Origin: Gemmatimonadota bacterium
Lineage (GTDB): Bacteria > Latescibacterota > UBA2968 > UBA8231
Reading direction: 5' to 3'
DNA length: 64,000 bases
NCBI GenBank assembly: GCA_018660835.1
Contig: JABJJN010000103.1
Location: forward strand, 92,941 to 156,940
Positions 50,975-58,904 of this stretch are shown here, one piece after another. Within the stretch, counting starts at the first letter, position 1. The number at the start of each line of letters is the position of its first letter. The notes under the pieces are model-generated. The model was given only the letters and a program-made list of their open reading frames with translations, did no database searches and was not told the DNA's origin. Position numbers and translations under genes: made by a program.

Positions 50975-52289
50975 CGGCAGTGAAGTTGATGATCACCCAG
51001 ATCGTCAGCATCAGCCCAAGTTCAACACCCAGCGACATACGCCGTGCTTGGACCTCGCGCATCGCCAGATGCAGCACCGAGTAGGCCATCGGAATCAGCA
51101 ACAGATTGTTGGCATTGGCACCAAGCAGGACGAAGAGAAATGGCGTATTCGGCTGCATCAAAATGACAACGAGCCAGAACACCGGAAAGGCAATCTGCAG
51201 GATGCGCCCGAGGCGGCGACGGCCGTCGTCTCCCTGAGCGCCGGGCAACTTCAGGCGCTGGAGGAAGTCAGCCCCGATCCTTCCTGAACTGGCAGCGAAG
51301 ACGAGGAGCGTCGAAAAGAGGGTGCAGAAGGCACCAACCATGAACAGGCCCTTCCATGCCGGCCCCAGGGTCTCGGTAAAAATCAACGAAACCTGATCGA
51401 CAATCGCCGGGCCCTGTGGAATGACATTGAGGCGCGACAGCACGGACGCGCCGAGCAGGTAGTAGGCACAGGTGATGACCAGAGCAATTGCCGTACACAC
51501 ACCTGCATCCATCATCAACACCCGCATCCAGCCACGATAGCGGCGGCGCCAGCCGTCGCTGCCATCGTCGCGACCGACAAAACGCGGGTATCCCTTCTCA
51601 CGCACCCAATAGGGATACATGAATAGCTCCACGCCCGTCGCACCGACGGAGCCCATGACGGCGAGGGCGACGAAAGCTCCATCTGCTGGCAACGCAAAGC
51701 CGAAACCAGAGACCAGATCCGTCGCACGGATCGCATAGTCAGTTCCCTGCAGGACCAACAAGGATCCGATGACGATGACGCTGAAGGCGGCCACGAGAAT
51801 GGTCACCATCTTTTCGAGATCTTCGTACAGACCACGCCAGAGCAGAAGGGACATCAGCACCAGGACAACGACGGCCCACATTCTATAGCCGAGGAAGGGG
51901 GCGACGGAATGCACCAGGCCTGCGACGGAGCCGAGAATGCCAATCAGAGCAAGGAAGACGCTGAAGTAGCCGATCACGCAGATCCACGCCAGCCATGAGG
52001 TGCCGCCCCAGCGCGGACCCGGCATGCGATCGAGGGCGTCGATCGTCGTATCGTCGTGGAGGATGCACTGACGTCCCAACTCCAGCTGGATAAAGAACTT
52101 CACCAGACTGGCGATGATCACCCCCCACAGGAAGACGAAACCCACTTCGGCACCCATACGGGTGGTAACGAGCAGTTCACCGGAACCGACGACTGAGCCC
52201 GAGACGACGACGCCGGGGCCGATATTGCGCAGCAAACCCAGCGCCCCCCTGGGTGCGGGCCGATGGTTGGCTTCATCTATGGCACTCAT
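50946..52289 (-). CDS. Nramp-like transporter with non-canonical ion-binding motifs
   Basis: A 447-residue membrane protein with about eleven helices and Nramp-family shape. In helix 1, where Nramp metal transporters have D-P-G-N, it reads G-P-G-V-V-V-S-G-S-V-V-G-S-G-E-L; in helix 6, where M-P-H is expected, it reads F-M-Y-P-Y-W. The canonical divalent-metal ligands are therefore absent, so the substrate may be different from Mn/Fe. The 3' end overlaps hisA tail-to-tail. Upstream on the same strand is a sugar-isomerase-like gene, 8 bp away, which hints at organic-solute uptake. Confidence 0.78.
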   Translation of the reverse strand: MSAIDEANHRPAPRGALGLLRNIGPGVVVSGSVVGSGELLVTTRMGAEVGFVFLWGVIIASLVKFFIQLELGRQCILHDDTTIDALDRMPGPRWGGTSWLAWICVIGYFSVFLALIGILGSVAGLVHSVAPFLGYRMWAVVVLVLMSLLLWRGLYEDLEKMVTILVAAFSVIVIGSLLVLQGTDYAIRATDLVSGFGFALPADGAFVALAVMGSVGATGVELFMYPYWVREKGYPRFVGRDDGSDGWRRRYRGWMRVLMMDAGVCTAIALVITCAYYLLGASVLSRLNVIPQGPAIVDQVSLIFTETLGPAWKGLFMVGAFCTLFSTLLVFAASSGRIGADFLQRLKLPGAQGDDGRRRLGRILQIAFPVFWLVVILMQPNTPFLFVLLGANANNLLLIPMAYSVLHLAMREVQARRMSLGVELGLMLTIWVIINFTAVNLYLTWTS

Positions 52290-52297
52290 GTCACGCT

Positions 52298-53101
52298 CTA
52301 TCTGTAACTGCGGAAGACATCCGCGTAGTTTGCCATCACACCGTCTGCGTCGTGATCGCTACCCGGCTTGTGGATGACCTCGACGGAGAAATAACCCGCG
52401 AAGCCAGCCTCTTCGAGCATCTTCATCGGTGTCGCGTGGTCGATGATGCCCTCGCCCAATGCACCTACCTGCATGCGACCATCGACCAGATGTCCATCAT
52501 GGGCATGCACGTGCGCCGTCAGACTCCCGAGATTGGCGAAACTCTCTGCGGGCCTCTCAGCAAGACGCTGGCAGTGCATGAAATCCCAGAGCACACGTAC
52601 ACGCTCGTGATCGACGGCTTCAACCACAGCGCGGACGGAGGCTGAGGCGCACCAGTCATCGTGGGTCTCCATGGTGACCGTCACGCCCGCTGCGGCTGCG
52701 TCATCGATGATCTGCCGATAGCCATCTGCAACATACTCGACGACGGGCAGCAATTCGCCGGAGGCGCGCGGCCCACCGAACGTGCGGATGAGATAACAGT
52801 CGAGATCGGCTGCCAATTCGATATACCGCTTCAGATCGTCAATGTGTCTGGCTCGATCCGCTGCCTCTGGTGCCGCCATACGTACTCCCGTGGCGATACA
52901 ACAGATATCCAAGCCTTCGTCGGCAAAAGCCTTTCGTGTTGTTGCTCGATCTTGCGTCGAGAGATCAGACTCAATTCCACTCACGTGCCCCCACTCGACT
53001 CGGGGCTCGAAGCCCTTGTAGCCGTGCCGCTTCATCCCCGCCACTACTTGAGCCAGTGTCCAGTCGGGGCACACACTCGACATCGTCGCCAGATCAGTCA
53101 T
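52298..53101 (-). CDS. Sugar phosphate isomerase/epimerase-like TIM-barrel protein
   Basis: A 267-residue xylose-isomerase-like/AP-endonuclease-2 superfamily protein. Metal-binding residues appear in M-E-T-H-D-D (about 145-150), L-W-D-F-M-H (about 175-180), H-A-H-D (about 203-206) and the C-terminal S-V-E-V-I. Such enzymes isomerise or epimerise sugars and inositols. The start has GGAGAGAG immediately upstream. It precedes the Nramp-like transporter by 8 bp, so they are likely one transcription unit. Confidence 0.87.
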   Translation of the reverse strand: MTDLATMSSVCPDWTLAQVVAGMKRHGYKGFEPRVEWGHVSGIESDLSTQDRATTRKAFADEGLDICCIATGVRMAAPEAADRARHIDDLKRYIELAADLDCYLIRTFGGPRASGELLPVVEYVADGYRQIIDDAAAAGVTVTMETHDDWCASASVRAVVEAVDHERVRVLWDFMHCQRLAERPAESFANLGSLTAHVHAHDGHLVDGRMQVGALGEGIIDHATPMKMLEEAGFAGYFSVEVIHKPGSDHDADGVMANYADVFRSYR

Positions 53102-53160
53102 TCTCTCTCCATCCTATTCTTTCAACCTAAGGTTTGAGTCCGCAATCTAAGGGAGGTCGG

Positions 53161-53238
53161 ATGTCGCACCAACCCAGTTTGGGTGTTGTTGCATTGTTGA
53201 TGGTCTTGGTCGCGGGGCCTGCGCTGGCTGACAGGTGA
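53161..53238 (+). pseudogene. Stub of a secreted-protein gene (signal peptide only)
   Basis: A near-perfect Shine-Dalgarno (GGGAGGTCGG) precedes ATG 53161. The 25-residue frame is a textbook signal peptide with hydrophobic core L-L-M-V-L-V-A-G and cleavage site A-L-A-D, then stops (TGA 53236). The following ~80 bp could be read in another frame but reach the presumed IS3 left end at about 53320. A secreted protein disrupted by frameshift and IS insertion is inferred. A genuine small peptide is the alternative. Confidence 0.55.
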
Positions 53239-53319
53239 CGGCCTATGGTCCGTTCCTGACACTGTCCGCACACAACCACCAGACGCGCCGCTGCCCTATC
53301 GCTCGACGACGGAAACTGT

Positions 53320-53805
53320 AGTGTAGCCCAAAACACTGGACAGGTAGCTAAGCAAGACATTACATCAACTCGCAGCCTGACTCAGAGGGGAATGATGGCA
53401 AAGAAACGCAAGACTCACCCGGAATAGTTCAAGGCCAAAGTGGCGCTGGAGGCGCTGCGTGAGCAACACACGGCCAACGAGCTCGCCCGCAAGTTCTCGG
53501 TCCACCCCAGCCAGATCCACGACTGGAAGCAGCTGCTGGAGCGCGTGCCCGAGGTCTATCAGCAGAATGGATCACGGGTCCAGAACGCAGGAAATCGGCG
53601 GTCGTGCCGGAGCTCTACCAACAGATCGGTCGGTTGCAGGTCGAGTTGGATTGGTTGAAAAAAACACGAACCTCTCCGTGGCTCAGCGTCGCGCCATGAT
53701 CGAGCCGCAGGATGCGCAGCTGAGTGTGCGCTCGAGTTTCTACTACCAGGCAGAGGCGCCGGTCCGCTGACCCTGGAGGTGATGCAGGCGATCTACCTTG
53801 CCCCG
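53320..53805 (+). mobile_element. Degenerate IS3-family element
   Basis: A probable left terminal repeat (about 53320-53343, G-T-A-G-C-C-C-A-A-A-A-C-A-C-T-G-G-A-C-A-G-G) precedes a broken orfA. ATG 53395 (M-A-K-K-R-K-T-H-P-E) hits TAG at 53425 where Glu is expected, then continues F-K-A-K-V-A-L-E-A-L with the helix-turn-helix E-L-A-R-K-F-S-V-H-P-S-Q-I. A later frameshift leads to Q-I-G-R-L-Q-V-E-L-D-W-L-K-K with an A7 run (53658-53664), the usual orfA/orfB slippage site. OrfB begins S-V-A-Q-R-R-A-M-I-E-P but has an internal deletion before S-S-F-Y-Y-Q and ends after about 50 codons. No transposition activity is possible from this copy. Confidence 0.8.
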
Positions 53806-54570
53806 CTACCTTGGTGCGACACCGCCATACCCCGTGGCCTCTATAGACCCTGCCGCCTCTGAGGCGACCTCCAGCATCTGCGGCTCGACCGTGAAGAGCT
53901 GCGCGTTGCCCTTCTTGCCGACGACGGTCAATGCGCCCATGTGCCGCAGGCTGTAGGTCATCTTCCCTGCCAGCGCCATCCGCAGCCCCGTCGCTTTGGC
54001 CAGCTCCCGATTCGTGAAGGGGCGGGGCAGAAAATCCTCGTCAGGAAGAAATTCGAGAAAATCCGTCGCCTTGGTGAAACGTCGGCGATCGACAACTTCC
54101 ACGAGCCGCCGATCGTAGGCCCGCCATTCGGGGTGTCGCCAGGATCCCTTGCCATCGTAGCAGCGCACATCCTCTTCCTGAATTAGCAAAACTTCTACGG
54201 CGAATGTATCACGCTCCATGAGATGTGGGATACTCACCATCTCCTTGAACACGTCCTCCACGCGACCGCGTTTTGGTGACTTGCGACGGCCGAAGGGTTC
54301 ACCTTCGGCGTCGACTTTCACGATCCACTTCTCTGTCGCGATCGGATGCACCAGACGAACTCGCCGAGTTTGCGTCAGCTCGCCGAGCTTTCGCTTCAAC
54401 GGTGCGAAACTGCGCGTCTGGATCTCGACAAGCAGATCGTCGTGGCGGACGATGTCGACGACATAGCCGTCCACCTTTTTCTCCAGATGATCTTTGGGCC
54501 CGGCATACCAGGCTTTCACCGACGCATGCAGAGATTTCTCCTGCAGCACACCGATGTGTGACTGGGTCAC
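53806..54570 (-). CDS. Unknown protein, nuclease-like N-terminus plus winged-helix-like C-terminus
   Basis: A 254-residue protein of a family I associate with genomes of many environmental bacteria but with no assigned function. Residues about 30-60 (V-D-G-Y-V-V-D-I-V, then L-V-E-I-Q-T-R-S, then L-K-R-K-L) resemble a PD-(D/E)xK nuclease core with E-x-Q in place of E-x-K. The C-terminal ~80 residues (F-T-N-R-E-L-A-K-A-T-G to V-G-K-K-G-N-A) look like a winged helix. The middle has V-E-V-L-L-I-Q-E-E. It abuts the IS3 remnant, which truncates orfB at 53805. Function inferred only from shape. Confidence 0.6.
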   Translation of the reverse strand: MTQSHIGVLQEKSLHASVKAWYAGPKDHLEKKVDGYVVDIVRHDDLLVEIQTRSFAPLKRKLGELTQTRRVRLVHPIATEKWIVKVDAEGEPFGRRKSPKRGRVEDVFKEMVSIPHLMERDTFAVEVLLIQEEDVRCYDGKGSWRHPEWRAYDRRLVEVVDRRRFTKATDFLEFLPDEDFLPRPFTNRELAKATGLRMALAGKMTYSLRHMGALTVVGKKGNAQLFTVEPQMLEVASEAAGSIEATGYGGVAPR

Positions 54571-54858
54571 AGTGTTGACTCTCCGTCATCCCGGATGATC
54601 CCTCCGGGCAGGGTGAGGAGCCGATGCCTTATGGCATCGCGGCGGGGAGCCGACAAGACAACGGCAGGCGGGGAAGCCTGCCTAATAATTCATGGAAGAC
54701 ACAACCTATTCGGGATGCTGCTTAAGAAGGACAAACCGGCGGAATATCCCATAATTCCGCTCCAACTCAACACGATTCTTCGTGCCTTGATGAATCAGCG
54801 TCAGTGAATCAGCGACGGCGTGAAGCGTGAGGGCGAACATACTGTGCTGCAGTGACCT
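54571..54858. other. Non-coding gap with two hairpins
   Basis: Intergenic region between the unknown gene and the YIP1 gene. Hairpins lie at 54622-54639 (7-bp stem, CGATGCC/GGCATCG) and 54663-54682 (7-bp stem, GGCAGGC/GCCTGCC, followed by TAATAATT). I see no credible gene; short frames here lack signals. Confidence 0.5.
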
Positions 54859-55581
54859 TCACAAACCTCGGAGAGGTGACATGGGTGACGGCCCCGTGGG
54901 CAAGGCTGACGTGAGTGATCCGAGAATCACCCACAACAACCAGAGGCCGATAGAAAGCAGAATCCCCCAGCGTGGATCACGCTCGGTCATGACGGCAAGC
55001 CCCACACCGAGTACGATCGCCTGCCAGAAATCAAACAGGTCCAGGCCCACCAGGATCTGACCGGTGATGTCATTGCGTTCGTCCGGGGCCAGCAGGGACG
55101 CCGGGCCAAAGGCGACATTGGTTGCCCCCAGCCGCTGGCAGAGAGACAACAGCAACCACCGTGGAATCATCATCATCGAGGCGTAGCCCTTCACGGCCAG
55201 CATCTGGCGCAGCGTCACCTCGCGGCGCAAAAACCAGCGACAGCAAGCCACCAGCGCCAGGGCACCGGCTGCAAGACTGGCAAGGGAATTGACCAGTGGC
55301 AGCGAAAACCATACGTGCGAACGCCACATGGCCATCGCATCACGCGCCATCTGCCGTTCTGCTTCCGACAGCGTCTCCCAATTCGTCAGATCGGTCGGAT
55401 CTGCAAGGATCGAGGAATTGTGCAGCGCCCAGAAAGCCGCCGCCAACAGCGTCGGCACAAGCCAGTCATACCACTCACCACCATTGGCCCGCATCGCTCT
55501 GTACACCCGCTCCGGCGCGCGATAGATATCAACCAGGCGGGATGCCAGGGTGCTGGCAGGTATGGATTCGTCGGATGACAA
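54859..55581 (-). CDS. YIP1-like multi-pass membrane protein
   Basis: A 240-residue membrane protein whose N-terminus (R-L-V-D-I-Y-R-A-P-E-R-V-Y-R-A-M) matches the opening of bacterial YIP1-domain proteins (I-F-x-x-P-x-x-x-F), with about five transmembrane helices. The role of the bacterial family is unknown. It lies within the decayed region but looks intact. The start is ATG 55579-55581, with no strong ribosome-binding site. Confidence 0.7.
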   Translation of the reverse strand: MSSDESIPASTLASRLVDIYRAPERVYRAMRANGGEWYDWLVPTLLAAAFWALHNSSILADPTDLTNWETLSEAERQMARDAMAMWRSHVWFSLPLVNSLASLAAGALALVACCRWFLRREVTLRQMLAVKGYASMMMIPRWLLLSLCQRLGATNVAFGPASLLAPDERNDITGQILVGLDLFDFWQAIVLGVGLAVMTERDPRWGILLSIGLWLLWVILGSLTSALPTGPSPMSPLRGL

Positions 55582-55657
55582 GGCAAACCTCTGCGTACTT
55601 GGGGAAAGGGTGTTACAGATTGTAGTGGGTGCTCAAGCGGTGAGCAACGGCGCCGTA

Positions 55658-56358
55658 TTAGCGACTCGCCTTCATCAGACGTTCCAGTGGTTCCCCCGTA
55701 ATCTGCGTCGCCAGTTGGCCCGCCACCTCGCAGATCTTCGCTGCGTCCTCGCCTTCGTCTTTCGTCACATCTGCCACACGAAGGAGTCCAGGCGTGATCA
55801 CAGGCAGGGGGACCCCAGGCAGCACCTGTCCGATCGCATGTCATCCCATCCACCGAATGTGTTCCAGAAGTTCTTCGTAGTTATCGACATCATTCAACCG
55901 CACCAACACCATCGCCAGATGTACAGGCGACACAGGACCACTCGTCCCTGTGTGGTAGGGTTCCGGCAGCACCTCCACGATCGACGCTACACGCGGCACC
56001 ATCTCTGCCATGACCGCATCTTCCAGAGCACCGTCGATCTGTTCTTCCGAAATGTCGCTGCCCTCTCCAAGGGCTGCCGTCACCGATCGACCAGTAGTCG
56101 TAGCCATTGTTGAAGGCGATCTCGAGGACTTTTTCGGGTAGATAGATCGTGCGACGTGTCAGTCCCGCATGTACGGCGCCAGTTGCGAACATTCTGGAAC
56201 GCAAGCATTCCCTGACCAGTCACGAGGGTGACGGAGCTATCGCGGGCCAGCAAAGCATCGAGGAAATACTCAGGCAGCTGGCGAACGGCACTGTAGAAGA
56301 ATTTGACCGTGTCATGGCCGGCGTGAAACCGACGCAACGTCTGATCCGGCAGCATCAC
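55658..56358 (-). pseudogene. Disrupted gene of unknown function (two frameshifts, one stop)
   Basis: Three minus-strand frames join into one protein. Frame A (from 56358) gives F-H-A-G-H-D-T-V-K-F-F-Y-S-A-V-R-Q-L-P-E-Y-F-L-D; near 56190 it shifts to M-F-A-T-G-A-V-H-A-G-L-T-R-R-T-I-Y-L-P-E; near 56080 it shifts again to E-G-S-D-I-S-E-E-Q-I-D-G-A-L. That frame meets TGA at 55841 and continues in the same frame as V-L-P-G-V-P-L-P-V-I to TAA 55658. A further N-terminal piece may extend to about 56475. The H-A-G-L-T-R-R-x-I-Y-L-P-E segment recalls zincin-like peptidases, but the family is not certain. Confidence 0.65.
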
Positions 56359-56477
56359 CCCATCACGCAGCCGATTCTGGCGCGCAAAGAATGATGGTCT
56401 TCGATGCCGCTGCGATGGAGTGATTGATCTCGTCGTGAGTAAGTGGGCCTTCTTGCACAGCCTTTAGATACCCTTGG

Positions 56478-57302
56478 TCAATCCGGATCAGGCCACGGCT
56501 GCAGAAGTTCGCACTGTGCCTTGGTCAGTCGCTGCCGTGTCGCCTCGGTCACGTGCTGCCGCTCATCCATGGTGGAGATATTCTGCGACATCATCCAATA
56601 AGGCCCGTAGCCCACGTGAATCGTCTTGCGCACCGTATCGGAGTGATTCGTGCGTCCGCCGTGTCGCAGCGCTTCCGTAAAGAAGATCGCATCCCCCGCC
56701 TTCACCTCGAGGCTGACCGTGCCGGGTTCGGTGTCGGGATCATTCCCATAAGGAGGAGGGAGATTCACCTTGTGGGTGCCTGGAATGACCGTAAAGGCGC
56801 CGCCATCGTGATCGTTGTCGTGGATGAAGTAGATCATGCGCACCATCATGCAGTCGATGCGGCCCTTTGTGAAGCGGTAGCGATACTTATGATCCTCGCC
56901 GCGCGCACCCCCGTGATGAGGACTCGAGTTGCCACGATACCGCACGCGGATCTCAGAATTGTTGATCGTCGGACGCGACATCACGATCCCACCCACGTAG
57001 TCCATCGTGCGCTCATGATCGAGGAGCAGATCAAATGCCGGATCTGCATTCCAGAAATCCTCGATGATGAGCGTCTTGCCCTCTTCGCGAGCACCCTGCA
57101 CGTGATAGCCGTGCTCAGGATCCGCGTGATAGTCTGCACCCCAGGGCGACTTCTTGCGTGGTGGCTTGTCGACATTCGCTGCGGCGTGCTCTTCGACCCA
57201 GTCAACAGCGGTGCGCAGCGACGCGACCTGACTGGGATCGAGCATGTTGTCGATGACGATGTAGCCAACGCGGTCAAATTCGTAGAGCTCTTCTTCGGTC
57301 AT
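56478..57302 (-). CDS. Phytanoyl-CoA dioxygenase (PhyH) family protein 5
   Basis: A 274-residue PhyH-like enzyme: F-D-R-V-G-Y-I-V-I opening, N-S-S-P-H-H-G-G near residue 130 where the first metal ligands are expected, V-I-P-G-T-H-K, A-G-D-A-I-F-F and distal L-R-H-G-G. The H-H-G-G variant instead of H-x-D is shared by a branch of the family. ATG 57300-57302 overlaps the preceding amidohydrolase stop (ATGA) with GGGAAG upstream, so the 4-residue-longer form is rejected. It appears intact among decayed genes. Confidence 0.82.
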   Translation of the reverse strand: MTEEELYEFDRVGYIVIDNMLDPSQVASLRTAVDWVEEHAAANVDKPPRKKSPWGADYHADPEHGYHVQGAREEGKTLIIEDFWNADPAFDLLLDHERTMDYVGGIVMSRPTINNSEIRVRYRGNSSPHHGGARGEDHKYRYRFTKGRIDCMMVRMIYFIHDNDHDGGAFTVIPGTHKVNLPPPYGNDPDTEPGTVSLEVKAGDAIFFTEALRHGGRTNHSDTVRKTIHVGYGPYWMMSQNISTMDERQHVTEATRQRLTKAQCELLQPWPDPD

Positions 57303-58108
57303 TTCACTTCCCATCCCAGCAAACGTGCAAGATTTCCACCCTTCACCTTGTTTCGATCAGCCTCTGAGAAGGCCTCCATGTGGGCGTCCACGATCTTTGG
57401 TGTGCCCGATCCCCAAACCATTCGTTGCGGGCCAAAGGCATCGATCACACGGCGGGTGAAAGCAATCGCACTCTCATAGAGCGGTCCATCTTTGGCAAAG
57501 TGTCCGACGCCGGACAGTTTCATATAGACATTGTCGAAATGAGCGAGGTCGAGCACGTGCGCAAATTCCACAGCGTTGCCCATATATGGCTCCGCCAGAT
57601 GATCGATGAGCACCACTGAATCCGGAATGTCACGCAACACGCCCGCAACCTGCTCGGCATAGTCGGGGCCAATGTGGAGTTCGATGATCAGACCGAGATC
57701 CACTGCCTTCGACCATAAGGCGCGGACACCCTTTTCATCAAAATCGTGAAGGTATTGTTCTTTGCCACGATGGGCGTGAAAACGTGTTGAGATGAGACGC
57801 GGCTCGCTGGCGACCAATTCCCCCAGACGCTGCGGCGCGTCATCGTCGGATGGATACAGCAGTGTGGTACCCACAAAGCGCTCCGGTTCACGCTCAAGGC
57901 AGTCCAGAATCAGGCGGTGATCATTGCCATAGGGTTCCGGATGCACCAACACGGCGCGATCAATCCCCTCTGCCGCCATGTGCTCCATGTAGTGGGCAAG
58001 GGGATCTGCAGGTTTGTCCGACAGATTGGGCCGATAGGATGCACGCTCGTGAAGGGGGAAGCGTTCCTCGTCGGGATGAAAGATGTGCTGATTCCACTCG
58101 ATGATCAT
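57299..58108 (-). CDS. Amidohydrolase-2-like TIM-barrel metal hydrolase
   Basis: A 269-residue protein related to the amidohydrolase-2 (COG3618-like) family, which includes lactonases and decarboxylases for sugar acids and aromatics. The N-terminal metal motif is N-Q-H-I-F in place of D-x-H-x-H; other ligand regions are H-I-G-P-D-Y, L-I-D-H-L-A-E-P and V-W-G-S-G-T-P-K, where S-D-W/F-P is typical. The altered N- and C-terminal motifs raise doubt about metal use. GAGGAATTC precedes the ATG. It overlaps PhyH protein 5 by 4 nt, a translationally coupled pair. Confidence 0.8.
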   Translation of the reverse strand: MIIEWNQHIFHPDEERFPLHERASYRPNLSDKPADPLAHYMEHMAAEGIDRAVLVHPEPYGNDHRLILDCLEREPERFVGTTLLYPSDDDAPQRLGELVASEPRLISTRFHAHRGKEQYLHDFDEKGVRALWSKAVDLGLIIELHIGPDYAEQVAGVLRDIPDSVVLIDHLAEPYMGNAVEFAHVLDLAHFDNVYMKLSGVGHFAKDGPLYESAIAFTRRVIDAFGPQRMVWGSGTPKIVDAHMEAFSEADRNKVKGGNLARLLGWEVK

Positions 58109-58179
58109 TTGAATTCCTCGATCATTTGAATTTGATCCTGCGCCGCATGGTAGGTGCTGCTCGCTGCCCCTGCAAGGGA

Positions 58180-58720
58180 TCAGGGATAGCCATCCAACCG
58201 AAGTTCGCCCCTCCCGGTACGGAGCACGACCGACGACGTGGCCGGCAGCTTCGCAGGCACGGTCAACGTGAACTCAGCGCCCTCACCGAGACGGCTTTCC
58301 AACTCGAAGTCGCCACCGAGCCGGTGCGCAAAATTCCTCGTGCGAACGCGGTGCCCCCCAGACATCCACTCTAATCACAGACTCGACATCACTGCCACGC
58401 GGTTGCTCGAGCAACTCCTGCAACCCCGGGAGCAGCTGGACGACGGGCATGCCCACAGGCTCCGGGACCTGCTTGCTGCGCAGCAGCGAACTCGCCGGCG
58501 CATTCAGATCGACGAGTCGTGCCTTCTCGTCGAGGACAAACAGACTGTCACGCATGCGCTCGACGGCGATGTCCAGCGCCAGTGAGCGTACATCGAGCAG
58601 ACGAAATCGATACAATCCCCAGCCCAACGACAGCAACACCACACATCACAACAATACAGCCACAGGGTACCCGGCCGTGCACGGCGCTGCCAGATATAGG
58701 CAGTCAGCACCACCCAGATC
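58180..58720 (-). pseudogene. Histidine kinase pseudogene missing its kinase core
   Basis: Minus-strand fragments of a sensor kinase. From about 58720 comes a membrane-helix end (L-T-A-Y-I-W-Q-R-R-A-R-P-G-T-L-W-L), a frameshift, then W-G-L-Y-R-F-R-L-L-D-V and a PAS-like domain (M-R-D-S-L-F-V-L-D-E-K-A-R-L-V-D-L-N). After a further frameshift the sequence jumps directly to the end of a HATPase domain (L-G-G-D-F-E-L-E-S-R-L-G-E-G-A-E-F-T-L-T-V-P) in another frame. The His-containing dimerisation domain and most of the ATPase domain are missing. The TGA in the first frame and the deletion make it non-functional. Confidence 0.75.
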
Positions 58721-58807
58721 GGGGGACAGGCTCAACGACTCAATGAGAATGGGACAGAGAAACGGGACCGTTCGATGACAAACGGATAGAGTAGACTAGG
58801 TCGGTGG

Positions 58808-58836
58808 TTGTGGCCTTGGGAGCAAGCTGGTATTGT
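58808..58836 (+). promoter_or_regulatory. Candidate promoter of the formate dehydrogenase operon
   Basis: TTGTGG (58808-58813) and TATTGT (58831-58836) lie 17 bp apart, about 70 bp before the ATG at 58905. Both boxes match consensus partly. The region between the kinase pseudogene and this gene contains no other evident signal. Confidence 0.4.
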
Positions 58837-58904
58837 AGAGAAGCATCCCAGCGCGGAGGCCCTTATAGATACATGTTCCCTATCCACTTTTCCGAACAGA
58901 CTTC

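Noticed and set aside
54595..54807. 70-codon plus-strand frame in the gap before the YIP1 gene
   Set aside because: It crosses two hairpins, has odd composition and no start signal.
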